Assembly: GCF_902686445.1 (NCBI RefSeq)
Contig: NC_062232.1
Location: 30,772,954 to 30,836,953 of the forward strand
Direction of reading: 5' to 3'
Source of the DNA: Sciurus carolinensis
Lineage: Eukaryota; Chordata; Mammalia; Rodentia; Sciuridae
DNA: 64,000 nt
The notes beneath the pieces were generated by a model, which was not told the origin of the DNA, did not search any database, and saw only the letters and a list, made by a program, of their open reading frames with translations. This document shows, one piece after another, positions 46,054-56,732 of the stretch. The first letter of the stretch is position 1; every line of letters begins with the position of its first letter. Position numbers and translations under genes: made by a program.

Positions 46054-46101
46054 GTTATTTATTTGGTTCTTAAGGAAATGAAGGTGTCCAATTGATGTGT
46101 A

Positions 46102-46103
<2 letters not shown>

Positions 46104-46136
<33 letters not shown>
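46104..46136 (+). repeat. (GT)n microsatellite
   Basis: About 16 GT units just past the ferritin-like gene. Confidence 0.9.
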
Positions 46137-46421
46137 AAAACTCTCCCCTTTTGAGAATGAGGGCAGATCACTGATTCTTTCTGGCCATGCATGTCCCATC
46201 CACAGGCTGCTCAGAATCTCCACGAGTAGAGAGGAAAAAGTATTGCCAGGCCCCTGGAAAACACAAAATTAGTCTTCCTTTATAAATGATGCGTGCAAGA
46301 GGGCTAGGATCCTGTGGGAGGTTGTCGTGGGGTCTTCATGGCTATTCACGCTGGGTGTAAGAACATGGTGCCTCTGGTGAAGAAGTGAAGGGAAGGGGGT
46401 ATTATAATAAAGGGCATGGGC

Positions 46422-46508
46422 TGAGGATATAGCTTAGCTGGTAGAGTGCTTGCCTTGCATGCCCAAGGCCCTAGGTTCAATCCCCAGCACCACCAAAAAC
46501 TAAAAATA
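46422..46508 (+). repeat. ID element
   Basis: GGGCTGAGGATATAGCTTAG, GCTTGCCTTGCATGCCCAAG, GGTTCAATCCCCAGCACC and an A-rich tail. AATAAAGGGC on both sides (about 46406 and 46505) is the likely duplication. Confidence 0.85.
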
Positions 46509-46509
46509 A

Positions 46510-46718
46510 AGGGCGTGGCGTGGCTGCACACCCTTGTAATCCCAGCAATTCCAGAGGCTGAGGTAGGAGGCTCGCAAGTTCAAGGTTCACCTTGGTTTTT
46601 TAGTGAGGCCCTAAGCCACTTAGCAAGACCCTGTCTCAAAATAAAAAATGGGCTGGAGATGTGGCTCAGTGGTAAAGTGCCTGGGGGTTCAATCTCTGGT
46701 GCCAAAAAATTAAAATTA
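46510..46718 (+). repeat. Dimeric B1-ID SINE (plus)
   Basis: GGGCGTGGCGTGGCTGCACA to GGGGGTTCAATCTCTGGTGCC and an A-rich tail. Confidence 0.85.
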
Positions 46719-46939
46719 AAAAATTTTAAGGGACCTTCAATTTTACACAAAAAACTGAGTTTTTTAGAATATGCAAATGCTTAACATTTGTTGATTCTGG
46801 ATAACAAGATGACAGCCCCATAGAATGGCATGTCAGAGTACTTCTGACCAGCTCACTTTGGGCCACAGTGAGGGTGATAAAAGGACTGAGTCTTAGTCTG
46901 ACTTCCCCACAGACACAAGGTGACTTACACTGTGATCAC

Positions 46940-46979
<40 letters not shown>

Positions 46980-49067
46980 TGGGGGGAGAGGGGGGTCATA
47001 CATATTAACCTCAAATATTTTCACTTTTTTCCCATGTTCATAATTTCTTCAATTAAAGTGACCTTATTACTAAGGAAATATATTAATAAGCCCTCCAGTT
47101 TCACTTGTTCTTAGTTGACTTAAAAATCATGAATTTTGGTGGTTATGCAGCTGGGCAATATGCTATTAGTCACCCAGGAACTCTGTTGTAGATAACACCT
47201 CTGACATGTGGGTTGTGGTGATAATGGTTGCCTAGGTTACTTTCCAGAGACTTGGAGCCTGCTTTTGCTAAAAGCACAGACTCTTCAATGGGCCTACACA
47301 TGTTTAATAGGTGATTGGTACAGAATGAAAAGGCTTGGCATCTCTGCCTTCATATTGTATCTCTCTTTCTTTTGCCTCCTTAACCATTGGGTCAGTTTTC
47401 TATTCAGCTCTGCATGTACACACATTGATCACTTGAGAAATATTATGTTATGTATAAGACAAGGTTAACTTGACCTAGACTTGCCTAGCATCTCTTTTCC
47501 CCCTTGAAGACTAAAGATATCCATCAGTCTCCATCACCAGAAAGGAAAGAGAAGAGGTGGCACCCAAGTTCCTGGAAGATCTCTGGCTATTTCCAAAAAA
47601 GAACATACTCCTCCCTTTTATTAGCCTATCTCTCTCCCTCATTTTTTCTGTGTTTACTCCCTGGAGTTGAGAGTTGATTTGCTCTACTTCTCCATTCTCT
47701 GGCCATTAAATAAAACCTTTATTTCTCCCCAACACTTGTTTCTTGGATATTGGTTTTTCTGTGGGATAACCTTCCACTGTGTTACAACCTGATACCAAAA
47801 ATGTCACTAGAAGGGCTACAAAGTATGAGGTCAAGGATGAAGAACAAATTTGTTATACTGAACAAAAACAATAAGTTGCCCTGAACGGCAAGACCGTGAC
47901 TTCAGCAACTTTGAATACTGTAGAGGGGTGGGAGGAGTTGAAAGTGGTCAACCAGTGAGGAGACATCATATCCAATCCAGGTGTTAGTTGAAGACGTGAA
48001 GACACAGATACATTTCTGAATGTTTTTGGAAGTTAACCAGTTACTCATGGAGGAGAGATGATGAATGGGAGATGGTCCTGGGGTTTGGACTTGAGTATCT
48101 GGGTTAATGGTGATGCCATTATGAAACTGGGGATGTTTGCAGCAGGCTCACCTGGGAGTGGGGCTGAGGAAATAAATGTTATAAAAGCTGACATTAGACA
48201 AGTCACAATGTCAGCAAGTAGCTGGAAAAATGAATATCCTTTTCCCCTCACTGCCTCTGAAATATACATATGAGAGACATCATCTTATAGGTTATATTGA
48301 AACCATGTGACCAGACACACTCACCAAAAAAAGAACATAAAGACAGTATGGCAAACTCATCCCCAGCCCAAGGCTGCTGGCATTTAGAGGATGGTTGATG
48401 TATCGGAACACCCAGAGAGAGCTGCTGGTTCCATTTGATCCTTACATTATTCCAGAGTGTCCCCATGTCTGCTCCAAGTTTATTTCAAAATTAGTCCATT
48501 TCTGGAAGACTAGATGTGGCCTCTGGTTGGTCTTTCAAAATGTGGAGAAGAATTGGGCTTTTGCTTTGTTTTAATGGCAATGGCTAGAAAGAAATTATTT
48601 CCCAGTGAAAAGATTATTTCACAAGGAATTGATACACCTACTTTTCTATATTTGTTCGTTTCCCATTCCCCTTTAAAACCTACCACTCTTCCAGTCCACT
48701 TTCTATTTGACTAGGAAATCTCCACCCATGTAAACACTAAGATTTTCCAGGTCCAGGAAAAAATACTCAAAACATTTTGTTTTTTCCTGTGCTACATGTG
48801 GGTTATAAAGATAAAAAAAAAATTTAGACTAAAAGCTGTAGTCAAAGATACATGAAGTGTTTTCATCCTTTATAAGCTAGCAGATTGCTTTGAACGTTTA
48901 TTATAATTGCAGCAAGCTTAGCTGTGCAGTAATTATCTTCCCCATTTCCTCATTATCACACTTTAAGATTTTCTTAAAAGTTAGGATTATAGCATTATGA
49001 GTTTAGCTTCCAGAAAAAGTTATTGCTCCCTGCCCCTTAAACGTCTCAGTCCTATTTGGTCTTCTCA
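46719..49067. other. Unlabelled sequence with a (GT)n microsatellite
   Basis: (GT)n at 46942-46978, followed by a G-run. Around 47480-47790 there is a possible LTR (pyrimidine-rich, CATTAAATAAAACC near 47704) but no ends or duplication can be set. No gene recognised. Confidence 0.3.
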
Positions 49068-49284
49068 CTGTATTTCTTTCTTTTTTTTCTTTTTTTTTTT
49101 ATTGTAAACAACTGGGATACATGTTGTTTCTCTGTACATGGAGTAAAGGCATACCATTTGTGTAATCATAAATTTACATAGGGTAATGTTGGTTGATTCA
49201 TTCTGTTATTTTTTCCTCCCCCCCACCCCTCCCACACCTCTTTTCCCTCTATACAGTCCTTCCTTCCCCCATTCTTGCCCCCCT

Positions 49285-49322
49285 CCCTAAACCTAACTCT
49301 AACCCTAAAACTAACCCCTCCC
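49285..49322 (-). repeat. Telomere-like block in L1 copy 2 3' UTR
   Basis: CCCTAAACCTAACTCTAACC and following CCTAAAACTAACCCC: degenerate CCCTAA units, so the L1 RNA strand carries TTAGGG-like G runs. Confidence 0.8.
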
Positions 49323-49364
49323 ACGCCCCATTATGTATCATCATCCACTTATCAGCGAGATCAT

Positions 49365-52300
49365 TCATTCTTTGGTTTTTTGAGATTGGCTTATCTCACT
49401 TAGCATGATATTCTCCAGTTTCATTCATTTGCCTACAAATGCCATAATTTTATCATTCTTTTATGGTTGAGGAATATTCCATTGTACGTATATATACCAC
49501 AGTTTCTTTATCCATTCATCAACTGAAGGGCATCTAGGTTGGTTCCACAATTTGGCTATGGTGAATTGAGCAGCAATGAACATTGATGTGGCTGTATCTC
49601 TGTAGTATACTGATTATAAGTCCTTTGGGTATAGGCCAAGGAGTGGGATAACTGGGTCAAATGGTGGTTCCATTCCAAGTTTTCTAAGGAATCTCCATAC
49701 TGCTTTCCAGAGTGGCTGCACTAATTTGCAACCCCACCAGCAATGTATGAGTGTACCTTTCTCCCCACATCCTCGCCAACACCTGTTGTTGCTTGTGTTC
49801 TTGATAATCGCCATTCTAATTGGGGTGAGATGGAATCTTAGGGTGGTTTTAATTTGCATTTCTCTTATTACTAGAGATGTTGAACATTTTTCCATATGTT
49901 TGTTGATTGCTTGTAGGTCTTCTTCTGTGAAGTGTCTGTTCATTTCCTTAGACCATTTGTTGATAGGGTTATTTGCATTCTTGGTGTAGAGTTTTTTGAG
50001 TTCTTTATAGATTCTGGAAATTAGTGCTCTATCTGAAGTATGATTGGCAAAGATTTTCTCCCACTCTGTAGGCTCTTTCTTCACATTGCTGATAGTTTCC
50101 TTTGCTCAGAGAAAGCTTTTTAGTTTGAATCTATCCCAGTTATTGATTCTTGCTTTTATTTCTTGTGCTATGGGAGTCCTGTTGAGGAAGTCTGGTCCTA
50201 AGCCGACATGTTGAAGCTCTGGACCTACTTTTTCTTCTATAAGATGCAGGGTCTCTGGTCTGATTCCAAGGTCCTTAATCCATTTTGAGTTGAGTTTCGT
50301 GCACGGTGAGAGATAGGGGTTTAGTTTCATTCTGTTGCATATGGATTTCCAATTTTCCCAGCACCATTTGTTGAAGAGGCTATCTTTTCTCCACTGCATA
50401 TTTTTGGCCCCTTTGTCTAGTATGAGAAAATTGTATTTATTTGGGTTTGTGTCCGTGTCCTCTATTCTGTACCATTGATCTACCTGTCTATTTTGGTACC
50501 AATACCATGCCGTTTTTGTTACTATTGCTTTGTAGTAGAGTTGAAGTTCTGGTATTGCAATACCCCCAGCTTCATTTTTCCTGAGAAGGATTGCTTTAGC
50601 TATTCTGGGTTTCTTATTCTTCCAGATGAATTTCATGATTGCTTGCTTTATTTCTGTAAGGTACGTCATTGGGATTTTAATTGGAATTGCATTGAATCTG
50701 TATAGCACTTTTGGTAGTATGGCCATTTTGATAATATTAATTCTTCCTATCCAAGAACATGGGAGATCTTTCCATCTTCTAAGGTGTTCTTTAATTTCTT
50801 TCTTTAGTGTTCTGTAGTTCTCATTGTAGAGTCTTTCACCTCTTTTGTGATATTGATTCCCAAGTATTTTATTTTTTTCGAAGCTATTGTGAATGGGATA
50901 GTTTTCCTAATTTCTCTTTCTGAATATTCATCACTTATGTATAAAAATGCCTTAGATTTATGTGCATTGATCTTATATCCCACTACTTTACTGAATTCAC
51001 TAATGAGATCTAAAAGTTTTCTGGTGGAATTTCCTGGTTCCTCTAAGTAAACAATCATATCATCAGCAAATAGGGATAGTTTGAGTTCTTCTTTTCCTAT
51101 TCGTATCCCTTTAATTTCTTTGGTCTGTCTAATTGCTCTGGCTAGAGTTTCAAGGACGATATTGAATAGGAGTGGTGAAAGAGGGCATCCCTGCCTTGTT
51201 CCAGATTTTAGGGGGAATGCTTTTAGTTTTTCACCATTTAGAATGATATTAGCCATGGGCTTAGTGTAGATGGCCTTTACAATGTTAAGGAATGTTCCCA
51301 ATATCCCTATTTTTTCTAGTGTTTTAAGCATGAATGGGTACTGTATTTTATCAAATGCTTTTTCTGCATCTATTGAAATAATCATGTGATTCTTGCCTTT
51401 AAGTCTGTTGATATGGTGAATGACATTTATTGATTTCCTGATGTTGAACCAACCTTGCACCCCTGGGATGAAACCCACTTGATCATGGTGCACTATCTTT
51501 TTAATATGTTTTTGTATGCGATTTGCTAAAATTTTGTTGAGAATTTTTGCGTCAATGTTCATTAAGGATATTGGTCTAAAATTTTCTTTCCTCAATGTGT
51601 CTCTGTCTAGTTTAGGTATCAGGGTGATATTGGCTTCATAGAATGAGTTTGGGAGAGTTCCCTCCTCTTCTATTTCATGGAATACTTTGAGAAGTATTGG
51701 AATGAGCTCTTCTTTAAAGGTTTTGTAGAACTCGGCTGAGAACCCATCAGGTCCTGGACTTTCTTTGTTGGTAGGCTTTTGATGACTTCTATTTCACTAC
51801 TTGAAATTGGTCTATTTAAATTGTGTATGTACTCCTCGTTCAGTTTAGGCAATTCATATGTCTCTAGAAACTTGTTGATATCTTCGAAATGTTCTATTTT
51901 GTTGGAGTATAGATTTTCAAAATAGCTTCTAATTATGTTTTGTATTTCAATCGTGTCTGTTGTGATATTTCCTTGTTCATTCCGAATTTTGGTGATTTGG
52001 GTTTTCTCTCGTCTTCTCTTTGTTAGTGTGGCCAAGGGTTTATCAATTTTGTTGATTTTTTTCGAAGAACCAACTATTTATTTTGTCAATTTTTTGTATT
52101 GTTTCTTTTGTTTCAATTTCGTTGATTTCAGCTCTCAGTTTAACTATTTCCTGTCTTCTACTACTTTTGGTGTTGGTCTGTTCTTCTTTTTCTAGGGCTT
52201 TGAGCTGTAGTGTTAGGTTTATTTGTTGAGTTTTACTTCTTTTATTGAATGCGCTCCATGAAATAAATTTTCCTCTAAGTACTGCTTTCATAGTGTCCCA

Positions 52301-53161
52301 GAGATTTTGATATGATGTTTCTTTGTTCTCATTTACCTCTAAGAATTTTTTAATTTCCTTCCTAATATCTTCTGTTATCCATTCATCATATCATAGCATA
52401 TTGTTTAATCTCCAGGTGTTGGAGTAATTTCTGTTTTTTACTCTTTCATTTATTTCTAACTTCAATCCATTATGATCTGATAGAATACAAGGTAGTGTCT
52501 CTATCTTCTTGTATTTGCTGACATTAGCTTTGTGGCATAATATATGGTCTATTTTAGAGAAGGATCCATGTGCTGCTGAGAAGAAAGTGTATTCACTCTT
52601 CGTTGGATGGTATATTCTATAAATGTCTGTTAAGTCTAAATTATTGATTGTGTTATTGAGTTCTATGGTTTCTTTGTTCAATTTTTGTTTGGAAGATCTG
52701 TCCAGTGGTGAGAGAGGTGTGTTAAAATCACCTAGTATTATTGTGTTATGGTCTATTTGGTTTCTAAAATTGAGAAGGATTTGTTTGACATACATGGATG
52801 AGCCACTCTTTGGGGTATAGATATTTATGATTGTTATGTCTTGCTGATTTATGGTTCCCTTAAGCAGTATGAAATGTCCTTCTTTATCCCTTCTGACTAA
52901 CTTTGGCTTGAAGTTCACATTATCTGAAATGAGGATGGATACCCCAGCTTTTTTGCTGAATCCATGTGCATGGTATGTTTTTTCCCATCCTTTCTCCTTT
53001 AGTCTATGGGTATCTCTTTCTATGAGATGAGTCTCTTGTAGGCAACATATTGTTGGATCTTTCTTTTTGATCCAATCTGCCAGTCTATGTCTTTTGATTG
53101 ATGAATTCAGGCCATTAATATTCAGGGTTATTATTGAGATATGATTTGTATTCCCAGTCAT
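49365..53161 (-). pseudogene. L1 copy 2 ORF2 (endonuclease-reverse transcriptase), frameshifted
   Basis: The start is the MTGN ATG (53159-53161) and the stop is TGA (49365-49367). The endonuclease domain is open (52391-53161) with its motifs visible: TLNINGL, QETH, LGDFN and SDHNGL, which hold the catalytic Asn, Glu, Asp/Asn and Asp/His. The reverse transcriptase part is open at 50804-51595 with the FADD active site. The C-terminal parts are in separate frames at 50106-50726 and 49614-50084, the latter with the Cys-rich segment. At least four frame breaks (near 50085, 50730, 51600 and 52040-52390) make it non-functional. Confidence 0.88.
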
Positions 53162-53389
53162 TTGACTTATTTTATTTATTTGTTTCTTTATTTTTGACAC
53201 GACTTGGTTCCTCTTTATTTGAGAGTTCCTTTAGGATAGCTCCTCCCTTTGCTGATTTGCTTCTTTGTTTTTCATCTCTTCCTCATGGAATATTTTGCTT
53301 AGAATGTTCTGTAATGCTGGCTTTCTGTATTTCTTTCTGTACCTGCTTTGAGGCCCTCCACCTTTGACTCAGAAATTACCTATTAAAAA

Positions 53390-53390
<1 letters not shown>

Positions 53391-53424
<34 letters not shown>
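53391..53424 (+). repeat. (CA)n microsatellite
   Basis: About 16 CA units just past the L1 copy 2 duplication. Confidence 0.9.
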
Positions 53425-53431
<7 letters not shown>

Positions 53432-53644
53432 TCATTCATTGGCTTCTCTTCTAGATATGAGTGACCACTTTAACCACAGAGTGAGCATCTATTTAAGTGT
53501 TCCAATTTTTAAATTGATAATTTTTATTAATTTCCTGTTTTAGAGAGGAAATTTAGAGCACTGATTTTTTTTTCAATGCCTCCTTGGAATTATAGATACA
53601 ATTATCTTCATTTTCCACAGGAAGAGACTAAGGATCATATAAAT

Positions 53645-54905
53645 TTTTTTCTTTTTTATTCTTTTTAATTTTTATTGTATAGTTTAATGGAATTTCCTGT
53701 GATATTTCCATATACATATATAGTATATTTCCATATATTGTGGTATTTCCATATTCATGACAATATACATGTGAACTGGTCGTGTTCATCCACTCTTCTT
53801 CTACCTTTGGTCCCCATTCCCATACCTTTCCCAGTCCTTAGTAATCTAACTTTTACTTTCAGATTGACTTTCTTACTTACTAATTTTTCTTTTTTAGTTT
53901 CCAGTATGAGAAAGAACATGTGATATTTGTCTTTCTGTATCTGACTTATTTCACTTAACATGACATTCTCCAGTTCCATTCATTTTGCTACTAATGACAA
54001 GGTTTCATTCTTCTTTATGCCTGAATAATACTCCATCGTGTATATATGCCATGTTTTCTTTTTCCACGCACTTTTTAATGATCACCTAGGCTGATTCCAT
54101 ATCTTAACTACTGTGAACGTGCTGCAATAAGCATAGGCATGCAGGTAATCTCTTTTGTATGCTGACTTAATTTCCTTTAGATATATACTTGGGGGGGTAT
54201 AGCTGGATCAGAGATCTATTTTTAGTTTTTTTGAGAATCGCTATACTATTCTCCATAATAGCTATCCTAATTTACATTTTTACCAATAGTGCATAAGAGT
54301 TCCCTTTTTCCCCCTTCCTTGCCAGCATTTTTCTTTATATAAGATCCATCCTAACTGGGGTGACATGATATCTCATTATAGTTTTGATTTGCATTTCTCT
54401 GATGGCTAATGATATTGAGCATTTTTTTCATAAATTTTTGGCTTTTTTTTTCTTTTTTTTTTGAGAAGTGTCTATTAGATAATTTGTCCATGTTTAATTG
54501 GATTATTTGTGTGTTGTTGAGTTTTTTGAGTTCTTTATATTTTCTGGGTAATAACCCTCTGTTGGAGGAATAGCTAGCATGTATTTTCTCCCATTGTATA
54601 GATTGTCTCCTCACTCTGTTGATTGTTTCCTTTGCTGTGTAGAAGCTTTTTAATTTGATACCATCCCATTTGTTAATTTTTGCTTATTTCCTGGTGCTTT
54701 TGGAATCCAACCCAGAAAATCACTTCTTATACCAATATCTTAACGTGTTTCCCCTGTGTTTTCTTCTAGTATTTGCGGAGTTTCAGGTCTTACATTAAGG
54801 TGTTTGATTCATTTTGAGTGAACTTCTATACAAAGTGAGAGAGAGGTGTCTAGTTTCAATCTTCTGCATGTGGTTGTCCAGCTTTCCTGGCATGGTTCCA
54901 GGATT
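53645..54905 (-). mobile_element. Older L1 fragment (minus)
   Basis: A reversed 3' UTR and ORF2 C terminus: GACTTATTTCACTTAACATGA, GAATAATACTCCATCGTG, GGGGTGACATGATATCTC, then TTGTCCAGCTTTCCTGGC. Diverged and out of frame, a different and older subfamily from copies 1-3. Confidence 0.8.
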
Positions 54906-54921
54906 TCTTGACCATAGATTT

Positions 54922-55095
54922 CTTGGGTTCAATTCTCAGTTTAGCAATTTACTATCTTGGGTATACTTGGTCCATGTCTTGTTTCCTAACATGTAAAATA
55001 GGGATAATAAAATTATCAATCCTACTGGGATGTTGAGATTGAGTGAGTGAATGCATGTAAATCACTTAGAAGGGTGTCTGGCACAGTGTAACTAC
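54922..55095 (+). repeat. MIR element
   Basis: GGGTTCAATTCTCAGTTTAGC, TGTAAAATAGGGATAATAAA and GTCTGGCACAGTGTAAC. Confidence 0.7.
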
Positions 55096-55689
55096 TATAC
55101 ATGTTAGCCATTGTTTGTCATCAGTGTCACCACCATCATCTTACATTCCTCACTTCCAGGTTCTTTTGTAATGTCTATGCTTTGAGGAAAAAAATTTCAC
55201 ATCTGTGCTTTGCCACTGGGGGTCTCTCTTGCATTTCTACCAACCATATCACCCTGCTTACTGAGAAGGGAAAATCCTTAGCAACTGCTATGGTTGTCAG
55301 GTGCCAGGACTCAGGAGGGTGAATTGCTCTTTTCCCTTCTCCAAACCCAGGCCCAAGAATGTAGGTGAATTTTGCTGTGAAGCTTTCCATGGTATCACCC
55401 CTGTTCTGTCTTCACCTGCCCTCCATTGAAATCACCCCTAGAACACTTTGTGCTTCTCCCAAAAACCTGAGCCTCCCGCTTCCATTCTGAACTTCCTCCC
55501 CACTCAGCAGAGATGGAGAGGAGCAGATGAATAAAGTGCTAACTCCACTTCCTACCTCCTCTGGATGCTTGAATCTGAAAAGGAGAGAAATGGGTGGTCA
55601 TGGGTGGGGGAGAAGGAGTAAAAGGGACCACATTGGGGCTACGGATAACAAAATAATTACAATTGATAAATCACCATGAGCTTTAGCAT
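55096..55689. other. Unlabelled sequence
   Basis: No gene or nameable repeat seen. Confidence 0.3.
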
Positions 55690-56065
55690 AGAGGTTCTCA
55701 AGTTCTGATTTGCATTAGAATCACCTGCAGAGCTTTTGAAACTCAGTACCTGGGCCCATGCCCAACCACATGCTTCAGCCTCTGGGGCACACCTAGGTAT
55801 TCCAGGCATTGAAAACTAGTCCTTGCATCCTGTGCCTCAAAAGTGATCTGTGAAGGAGCAGACAGAACCTCACCTGACCTCTTGTTATTAATGCAAAATT
55901 TTCAAGTCCCACCCCAGACATACTGAATCAGAATCTTTCTTTTTTTTTTAAAGACCCCAGGTGGTCATTTTGAAATTTGAGAAGCACTGCTTTAGCACCC
56001 TGGTTATCAAACAAGATTACACCTTGAAATCACCTAGAAAGCTAGAGAATAATATTAGTCCCTGG
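55690..56065 (+). repeat. MER5/hAT-Charlie-like fragments
   Basis: Two or three adjacent pieces. GAGGTTCTCAAGTTCTGATT with AGAATCACCTGCAGAGC is at 55690-55770. TGCAAAATTTTCAAGTCC, CACCCCAGACATACTGAATC and GAGAAGCACTGC are at 55890-55992. A third weaker piece lies near 56000-56060. They are typical of short hAT non-autonomous elements. Confidence 0.6.
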
Positions 56066-56375
56066 ATTTATACAACTTGTTCAGTTATATTCTCATGTAA
56101 GTACTAGACCAAATACAATAAAAACTTTCTGTAACATCAACAATTATTATTGAATCAATAATTATTGATCACACATATACACATACACATACACACTAGC
56201 TTTTATCCATTCTGTTGTTCCTCACATACTGGTTTTCTTAAATATTTATTTATTTATTTTTATAGCATAGGTTGGCAAACAACAGCCTGTAATAGTCATC
56301 AAATCTGACCCCATTCTTTTTTGAAAAGAAAGTATTAGAACACAGTCCTTCACTTTACTTACCTATTTCTGGGAC

Positions 56376-56427
56376 TGTAACAGTGGTCCACTTCATCTTT
56401 TGAATATGACTCTGAGGCTTATTTTTT
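56376..56427 (+). repeat. Solo LTR, family C copy 2 (plus), left part
   Basis: TGTAACAGTGGTCCACTTCA at the start matches the family C LTR. GGAC precedes it at 56372-56375. After 52 bp it is interrupted by the U6-L1 insertion and resumes at 60814. Confidence 0.8.
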
Positions 56428-56649
56428 TTTCCCATTAGTTTTATGGCATAATCTTATTTATTTATTTTTATTGTAAACAAATGGGATACATGTTGTTTCT
56501 CTGTACATGGAGTAAAGGCGTACCATTTGTGTAATCATAAATTTACATAGGGTAATGTTGGTTGATTCATTCTGTTATTTTTCCCTTCCCCCACCCCTCC
56601 CACCCCTCTTTTCCCTCTATACAGTCCTTCCTTCCCCCATTCTTGCCCC

Positions 56650-56692
56650 TCTCCCTAACCCTAACTCTAACCCTAACACTAACCCCTCCCAC
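56650..56692 (-). repeat. Telomere-like block in L1 copy 3 3' UTR
   Basis: CCCTAACCCTAACTCTAACC followed by CTAACACTAACCCC, closer to perfect CCCTAA than in copy 2. Confidence 0.85.
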
Positions 56693-56732
56693 CCCCCATT
56701 ACATGTCATCATCTGCTTATCAGCGAGATCAT

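Larger units (their letters stand above)
49082..53326 (-). mobile_element. L1 copy 2, 5'-truncated (minus), with TSD
   Basis: About 4.2 kb: A tail (T run at 49082-49102), 3' UTR with a telomere-like block, all of ORF2, and the last part of ORF1. The flanks are CTGTATTTCTTTCT at 49068-49081 and 53325-53338 (12-14 bp, overlapping the truncation point by about 2 bp), the mark of target-primed reverse transcription. Truncated within the ORF1 C-terminal coding region. Close match to copy 3. Confidence 0.92.

Noticed and set aside
49285..49322. Interstitial telomere or chromosome fusion relic
   Set aside because: The CCCTAA-like block is at the same place in the 3' UTR of two L1 copies, so it belongs to the element.
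49365..53161. Active L1 ORF2
   Set aside because: Several frame breaks and no complete ORF1 or 5' UTR.
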